From Chlorops oryzae (Eukaryota > Arthropoda > Insecta > Diptera > Chloropidae): a DNA stretch of 64,000 nucleotides. A model generated the notes under the pieces. That model was not told the DNA's origin and did no database searches. It saw only the letters and a program-made list of their open reading frames with translations. The position numbers were made by a program, and so were the translations under genes. Within the stretch, counting starts at the first letter, position 1, and each line of letters begins with the position of its first letter. The DNA lies in assembly GCA_020466095.1 (NCBI GenBank), contig CM035808.1:20820980-20884979 (forward strand), written 5' to 3'. Shown here one piece after another: positions 59,145 to 64,000 of this stretch.

Positions 59145-60281
59145 TTGGAAAGTTGGGGACGCGTATGCGCCGCTATTATTGGTGTAACAGCAACAAAACA
59201 TATTTTTGAAATGTTTATGAGTTGTGTGTTTGGCTGTGGAGGCCACCAAGCGAAGAAGCCGTTTATCAGCTTAAATAGAAAAAAGAAAACAACAAAAAAA
59301 AACAAAGTAAAAAGTACATTTCCAGACATGCGCAGTGCGAGTCTCACGATTTATCCGCAGGGGAACATTTTCGCATCGGATTCGAGCAATCGTCTTCGTT
59401 TTCGGATAATCAGTTCAAGCACCACCGTCCAAGAGAGTGGAGTAACAGGTAAGCTAGACGGACAGTACCTATTTGTGGTTTTGGGCAGTACATTTGACGA
59501 AAAAACTTATATATGCGTAGTATTCTTGAAAATAATTTATATATTATATGATAACGGGAAATATATTTCATTTTCCTTAACGGCATCTTGTAAATAGTAA
59601 ATTTCTTCTCCGATAAGGAATTTTTGGGCTTTCGCCAATAGCTGAGTTCAAAATGAATAGAGTTTGAAAGACTTTGTGAGCTTATTGTTGATGAATGTTC
59701 TCACATAGGAATGATCACTGTGTCTACCAGCAGGCCTTAGTAGATAGCAACAGAAACCTTTTCCGTATAGGTACATATTTCCGTGGGTGTATCCAGAATT
59801 TCAGTTAGGGAGTGGAAAGGTACAATTAGTTTGATTTTTGCGTATTTTTAGACTATATCGTGTGTCCATAGTGTGGGTGTCTCATGCAAGCACCAGTCTC
59901 CTTATATTTTTTGAAAAATTATTTGGGAACTCTTGTTTCAATTCTGGACACTTTTCTAAAACTCCTTGAGCAGGTAACATTTTGAGCAGGGAAGCTGCCC
60001 CACTGTACATATATTTCGGATATCTATGCTAGCGATCCTATTGAAATTACTTTTTCCATAAAGGGGTACTTTAAGGTTTAAAAAAATAATTAGATTTCTT
60101 ATGAGCCATGACTAAAGCAATGCCAATTATTGGACGAATCAAATGTACTGGCCACACTTAAAGAAGAGCCGCCCCCCAAATGTAAATTTAATTAAGAAAT
60201 TTTCCACGAATCAAGTTTTTGGTTTGATGAGGGCGTCTATTTAGGGCATCGATCTTTGCCAATATATTTATGGATTATGAG
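59145..60281. other. Gene-poor interval downstream of GCS2alpha
   Basis: Apart from the possible exon at 59209-59448, I see only AT-rich sequence without long open frames, conserved motifs or clear repeats up to the hAT-like element at 60282. Confidence 0.5.
59209..59448 (+). CDS. Possible first coding exon of an unrecognised gene
   Basis: An open frame with less AT-biased composition than its surroundings runs from ATG 59209 (MFMSCVFGCGGHQAKKPFIS, then a Lys-rich run) through SASLTIYPQGNIFASDSSNR. It meets a good splice donor, ACAG|GTAAGC, at 59449. A second in-frame ATG is at 59329. I found no matching next exon before the end of the window and do not recognise the protein. It begins about 340 bp after the GCS2alpha stop, on the same strand. 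It may also be chance. Confidence 0.25.
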
Positions 60282-60518
60282 CAGGGATGCCCGCGGAGCA
60301 AGCTTCGGAGCATTGAGAGCAAATGCTTGTGTACATACACAAAAGGCAACAAGCAAGCTGAGAAATCGAAACCTGTTTAGTCTGACATCAGGCAGCGAAC
60401 GAGCAAGACCTATGTCGGATGAAGCAAAAAGAGAGAACTGAAAAAGGCGAAAAACGTTCTTCAGTGCAATGCGCACACACACTATCGCAAGCTTTCAATG
60501 TAGTGGTGGGCATCCCTG
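60282..60518. mobile_element. hAT-like MITE with exact 8-bp target duplication
   Basis: This 237-bp element has termini CAGGGATGCCCGC and GTGGGCATCCCTG. The flanks ATTATGAG at 60274-60281 and 60519-60526 are identical. An 8-bp duplication and CAGGG ends are hallmarks of hAT elements. It carries no transposase. Confidence 0.88.
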
Positions 60519-60558
60519 ATTATGAGTAAACTAAATGGACCTGAATAAATTCACATTT

Positions 60559-60788
60559 AGCCCTATTCTAAAGGAATATCCTTTGGAAATTTTTTCCCTA
60601 GAACTTTTTCTTCGCGGAAAAAGGAAGTGTTCTAAGCGTCAATAAGAAGACAGAAAGTAAGGACCTTTGCTTTAAGACATTTAAGATTCCTGCTTGATTT
60701 ATATGCCCTTGCCAGTGTTCTTAGAATGGCAGAATTTTTTTTCAAATCCGCTGGAAAAAGTGCCCTGGGAATATTTAGAAACGGGCTG
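60559..60788. mobile_element. Copy of the ~230-bp AGCCC...GGGCT fold-back family
   Basis: The ends read AGCCCTATTCTAAAGGAATA and the complement of GAATATTTAGAAACGGGCT. Internal landmarks are TTCGCGGAAAAAGGAAGTGTTCTAA and a GCCAGTGTTCTTAGAATGGCAGAA-like block, shared with the copies at 6084 and 51093. Confidence 0.75.
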
Positions 60789-62755
60789 ATTATGTATATA
60801 TACTCTGTGGAAAGGATATAGTTGATCAGGCTAAAAAAAAAAACCCAGATCAGACAGCCTAACAAAAACAAAAATTAAAGAGAAAATCTTTTAATATCCT
60901 TTGCAATGGAGGGTGAATATCTTCATTAAAAACGGGCTATGTATTGAAAATTCTTCGAATCCGGCTTGGTATAGAAAAAAAGGAAAATAAGAGGATAAAA
61001 CTGGTCAAAGATGGAGAAAGAGCCGAAAGAAGAAAAAGAGGAAAAAGAAAAATAATATGCATAAATACAAATAAAAATGTGAATAGAAATGAAATGGAAA
61101 TAAAAGTCGAAAGCGCAGAAAATGATTTTAATCCCCACAACAACATTGCGAACAATTAAACGTAGCCAGTATTCCCAACTAACCGTAGCGATGCCAATTG
61201 TTCCACGGACATGGACGACAAGAAGGCTTTCCTATGCTTGCCCGCCGTCGTCGTCGCCGTCGCCGAATTCTCTCTATATAAACCAACAGTGTTTCCGACC
61301 AACAAAGCGGAAATTCAAAATACTCGCAGCAGTGAATGGCAACATATTTCTGCTAATTAATTGTACTTTGCGAGACTTTGTTGTCAGCTTTTGTTGAGAT
61401 CGAGCCTCTGAATTGCTGAAGGCAAAAAAAAAAAGGCAGGCCAGAGCCGGCGTGGGTTATGATGCCGGCAGTGATGTTGCCATTGCACTGCTGTGGCACT
61501 GCTCGTGGCTTTCTTTATGAATTTGTTGCCATTTCATGGTCATGCATGCGAATAGCGTGCCGAGCAGAGGCTTTTAAAAAAATGAAACCCATTTCCCATG
61601 GATGAGCGTACAGAGCACAGAGCGCGCTTAAAGGATATTTTCCCTGCTTTTACTTCACATTTTTTTTGCCATTTTTTTTTTTATTTAAAAAATTTTTTTT
61701 CTATGGTTCTTTCTGCTTTTGCTAGGCACTCGAACAAAAGTGCCTTCCCATGCCGCGCTATAGGCTGCCATGAATGCCTTCATATTGGTGTATAGGCATG
61801 TATGTTTGCCCCGCTTAGCCATCAGACTGACTATATGTAGTGCTCTGCTTCTTCTTATTTCCCGGATTAGCATACTTCAAACAGGACTTTTTTGTCGTAA
61901 TTTTGAAAGTGCCAACACGGCATATGCATAAGCCTATATGTATGTCTATTCAGTTGCTGTTAACCTCGTTTCGGGTTAGCCGTCTCCTCTCTTCAACCCT
62001 TCAGACATTCGATGTTATGCAAGAGAGGGTTATTGCCATAAAATTGGCTATGGCGTCTTTTTTGAATTTTATTTAAAAAATTAAATTTCGGAAAAGTGAT
62101 GCGAGCAAAGCCCAAAGAAAGCCCTCTCCAAAGGCACACACACACACACACAATTCGAAGTTCTTTGGATTTTGAATTAAAATTTTCACTGGCCCGGTAA
62201 AAGCCGAAACCGAAAACTGATTCTTCTGTTTGCTTCTCAAAATATTGCTCCATTTTCATGCATGTGCACGAAAGTGTTCGGATGTCCTGTAAGAAAATGG
62301 CAAAGGATGTTTATGTATGTTTGCTTCGATGAAAATGTGTAGAGTCAGACTTTCTTTATTCGGCTTGTTGTGGTCATTCTACTGCAGTGCGCCGGCTACA
62401 ATTTTCCGGGGTAATAAGCCAGATTATTTAGATTTCATTTTAACATGATGCGGTCAGCAGGATTCGACCGACATTCGGGTCACTTTACTGCTTTGTTTTC
62501 GGTTCTTTGTTGTGGAGAAAATTCACAAGGAAGTGTTGCTTCCTTTAAAGGGTATGTAATTTTAATAAAAATATTAATTTTCGCCATTCCAAGCCAAATA
62601 AATGAATTTTCATAAATGAAAAGTGCTCCTTTTTGTGTCGATTTAAGCTTGAGCAAACAAAAGAACAAAAAAAAAAAAAATAAGAAATGGTTAGTTACAA
62701 GGTTTCTTTGATCATAATTTAGGATATTAAAAGAATATTTCGAAAGTTTAGCATA
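60789..62755. other. Intergenic sequence without a supportable gene
   Basis: Contains an A/G-rich low-complexity stretch (60950-61110) and GCCGTCGTCGTCGCCGTCGCCG at 61243-61264. A TATATAAAC box at about 61276-61284 could be a promoter but has no gene attached. A CA microsatellite lies at 62134-62151. I see no exon I would defend. Confidence 0.5.
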
Positions 62756-62759
62756 AAAA

Positions 62760-62890
62760 TTGACGGCCTCCGTGGCGCATTTGATTGGGATGCGAGAGGC
62801 TATGGGCTCAACTCTCAGTTCGGTTGTGGATGTTTGTGTGTTGTCTAACTTCTCTCGTGGTTCCGGCAGGGTGAAGCATTGATGATTTAC
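62760..62890 (+). mobile_element. Possible tRNA-derived SINE head
   Basis: CGTGGCGCATTTGATTGGG resembles a pol III A box (TRGCNNANNNGG). GGGCTCAACTCTC, about 40 bases on, is a weakened B box (GGTTCRANTCC). Spacing fits a tRNA-like head. The acceptor stem is not convincing, so this is not called a tRNA gene. Confidence 0.35.
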
Positions 62891-63049
62891 GGGCTTGGCC
62901 AAATGTCCACCAATACATGATTCGGGTATGGGGTCAAATTGGAAGTGCTGGAACCTTTTGGGGAATGTTAACCATACGACCTGAAATTAGTGTTGTTGTG
63001 GTGCAGCTATACTAATTATAGTTGTGTTCATACCTTTATATATGACGCA

Positions 63050-63415
63050 AAAATGGAACCTCGGGCACCGGGAGCCCTAGAATTCATTTTAGTATTCTGG
63101 CCGATCGCTTGAGTACGGCCCTTCGGGGAGCAACGTGACGTCTGTGGTATCTATGAGGTGAGGCTAGCACCGGATCTCGATCCAGGTTCGCCGATTCGGT
63201 CCATGCCCACTGATGCGGCGAAATGGGTACATTTTCGTTTGTGGAACGCAGTGGAACCTTTCGTATCTTTTGATACTGTGATGGAAGCACCACGTGTATA
63301 GCGTCCCTTAAAATAATATACTCTCTCTCTCCTCTCGTGTTATCACAACGGGCCGATGTCAGGCCTAAATGTGTCACCCCTCATGGGGGCAACCACACTA
63401 ATCAAACCTAACCTT
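63050..63415. mobile_element. Possible LINE or SINE 3' fragment
   Basis: A block of higher GC than its flanks ends CCCCTCATGGGGGCAACC then AATCAAACCTAACCTTA. The AACCTAACCT ending resembles that of the LINE fragment ending near 44541. No coding frame of a known retrotransposon protein was readable. Confidence 0.35.
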
Positions 63416-64000
63416 AGCATAAGATTAAAAAAAAAAAACTATTTAGAAGATTATGCAATCCACAGATTCTTTCGCTTTATCAAGATCTGTCCGTTATCCT
63501 CGCACTCAGTGAAAAGTTTCACGTAACTGTGATTCTCTGAAGAGTCTAAACAATAACCTCCTTGCTCATAATCAAATTTTAAAACTAAAACATTGTTTAA
63601 ATGTCAAATTTTCATACAAAAACTGAATTTAAACAATGGTTTAAAGTTAAAATTTTATTATGAATAAGGGGTAAGTATTTCATCTCAAAACTCCTACTAA
63701 AAATAACCAATTTTGAACTGCATTCCTTTAACTTAACCATAACACACTTCGATTGCATAAACATAAAAAAAATATCAACTGAAGAAAAAAAGTCCTTATC
63801 ATCGATAAAACAAAAACAAACAAAAAATTCTTCAATCATATGAAATACAAAAGCGTCGTTTATACATATCCTAGGGCTATTTTCCGAAGGACTTTCAATG
63901 AAGGATCAATATTTTCATTCCACCGCATCATTCGGAATCGCTTCACATTAACAATGGCAAAAAGCTTTTCTCTTCATCACACATTCGATTTCTATGATGG
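63416..64000. other. AT-rich interval to the window end
   Basis: A small inverted repeat pairs AAAACATTGTTTAAATGTC (about 63589) with AACAATGGTTTAAAGTT (about 63633). I see nothing else that I can support. Confidence 0.45.

Noticed and set aside
1..64000. CRISPR array, bacterial operon, prophage or integrated virus
   Set aside because: No regularly spaced repeat-spacer pattern, no ribosome-binding-site-led operons and no viral structural or polymerase gene; all supported genes are split by introns.

Overview
The window is AT-rich nuclear DNA of an insect, almost certainly a higher fly (Diptera, Cyclorrhapha). The clearest pointer is an orthologue of Drosophila myospheroid (integrin beta-PS) that keeps the fly-type pair of mutually exclusive exons. 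Introns are short to medium with GTRAGT donors. Non-coding DNA is rich in microsatellites and in small fold-back (MITE-like) elements. I saw no bacterial, organellar or viral gene.

Five protein genes could be reconstructed exon by exon with reading frames that close. From left to right they are: a tektin (minus, 22601-26009, 6 exons, 507 aa); Nup75/Nup85 of the nuclear-pore Y-complex (minus, 28965-33143, 10 exons, 678 aa); Upf2 of nonsense-mediated decay (plus, 34089-38074, about 1180 aa, with one frame break); integrin beta-PS mys (minus, 41787-49862, 859 aa, alternative exons 4A/4B); and glucosidase II alpha (plus, 55777-58871, 6 exons, 918 aa). Nup75 and Upf2 are a divergent pair sharing a 0.95-kb promoter interval that contains a TATCGATA (DRE-type) site. 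A weak candidate first exon of an unrecognised gene lies at 59209-59448. The five genes act in unrelated processes: axoneme, nuclear pore, RNA surveillance, adhesion and ER glycoprotein folding.

The first 22.6 kb and most of 49.9-55.7 kb and 59.6-64 kb hold no gene I can support. They contain simple repeats, tandem repeats and many non-autonomous transposons. Several of these have readable boundaries: hAT-like elements with 8-bp target duplications (39043-40080, 60282-60518, probably 16424-16966), another 8-bp-duplication fold-back (27023-27217), TTAA-flanked elements (12460-12947, 14199-14940, 47128-47472), a TA-flanked pogo/Tc1-like element (48747-48874), and a 7-bp-duplication element (47943-48402). 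There is also a multi-copy family of about 230 bp and a LINE 3' end.

The observations most worth follow-up are a recent partial tandem duplication of Nup75 exons placed inside its own intron, a near-perfect 42-bp hairpin filling the last Upf2 intron next to its 5' splice site, the Upf2 frame break, and nested hAT-type insertions. I found no convincing previously undescribed biological system. All calls come from reading the sequence, with no database search.
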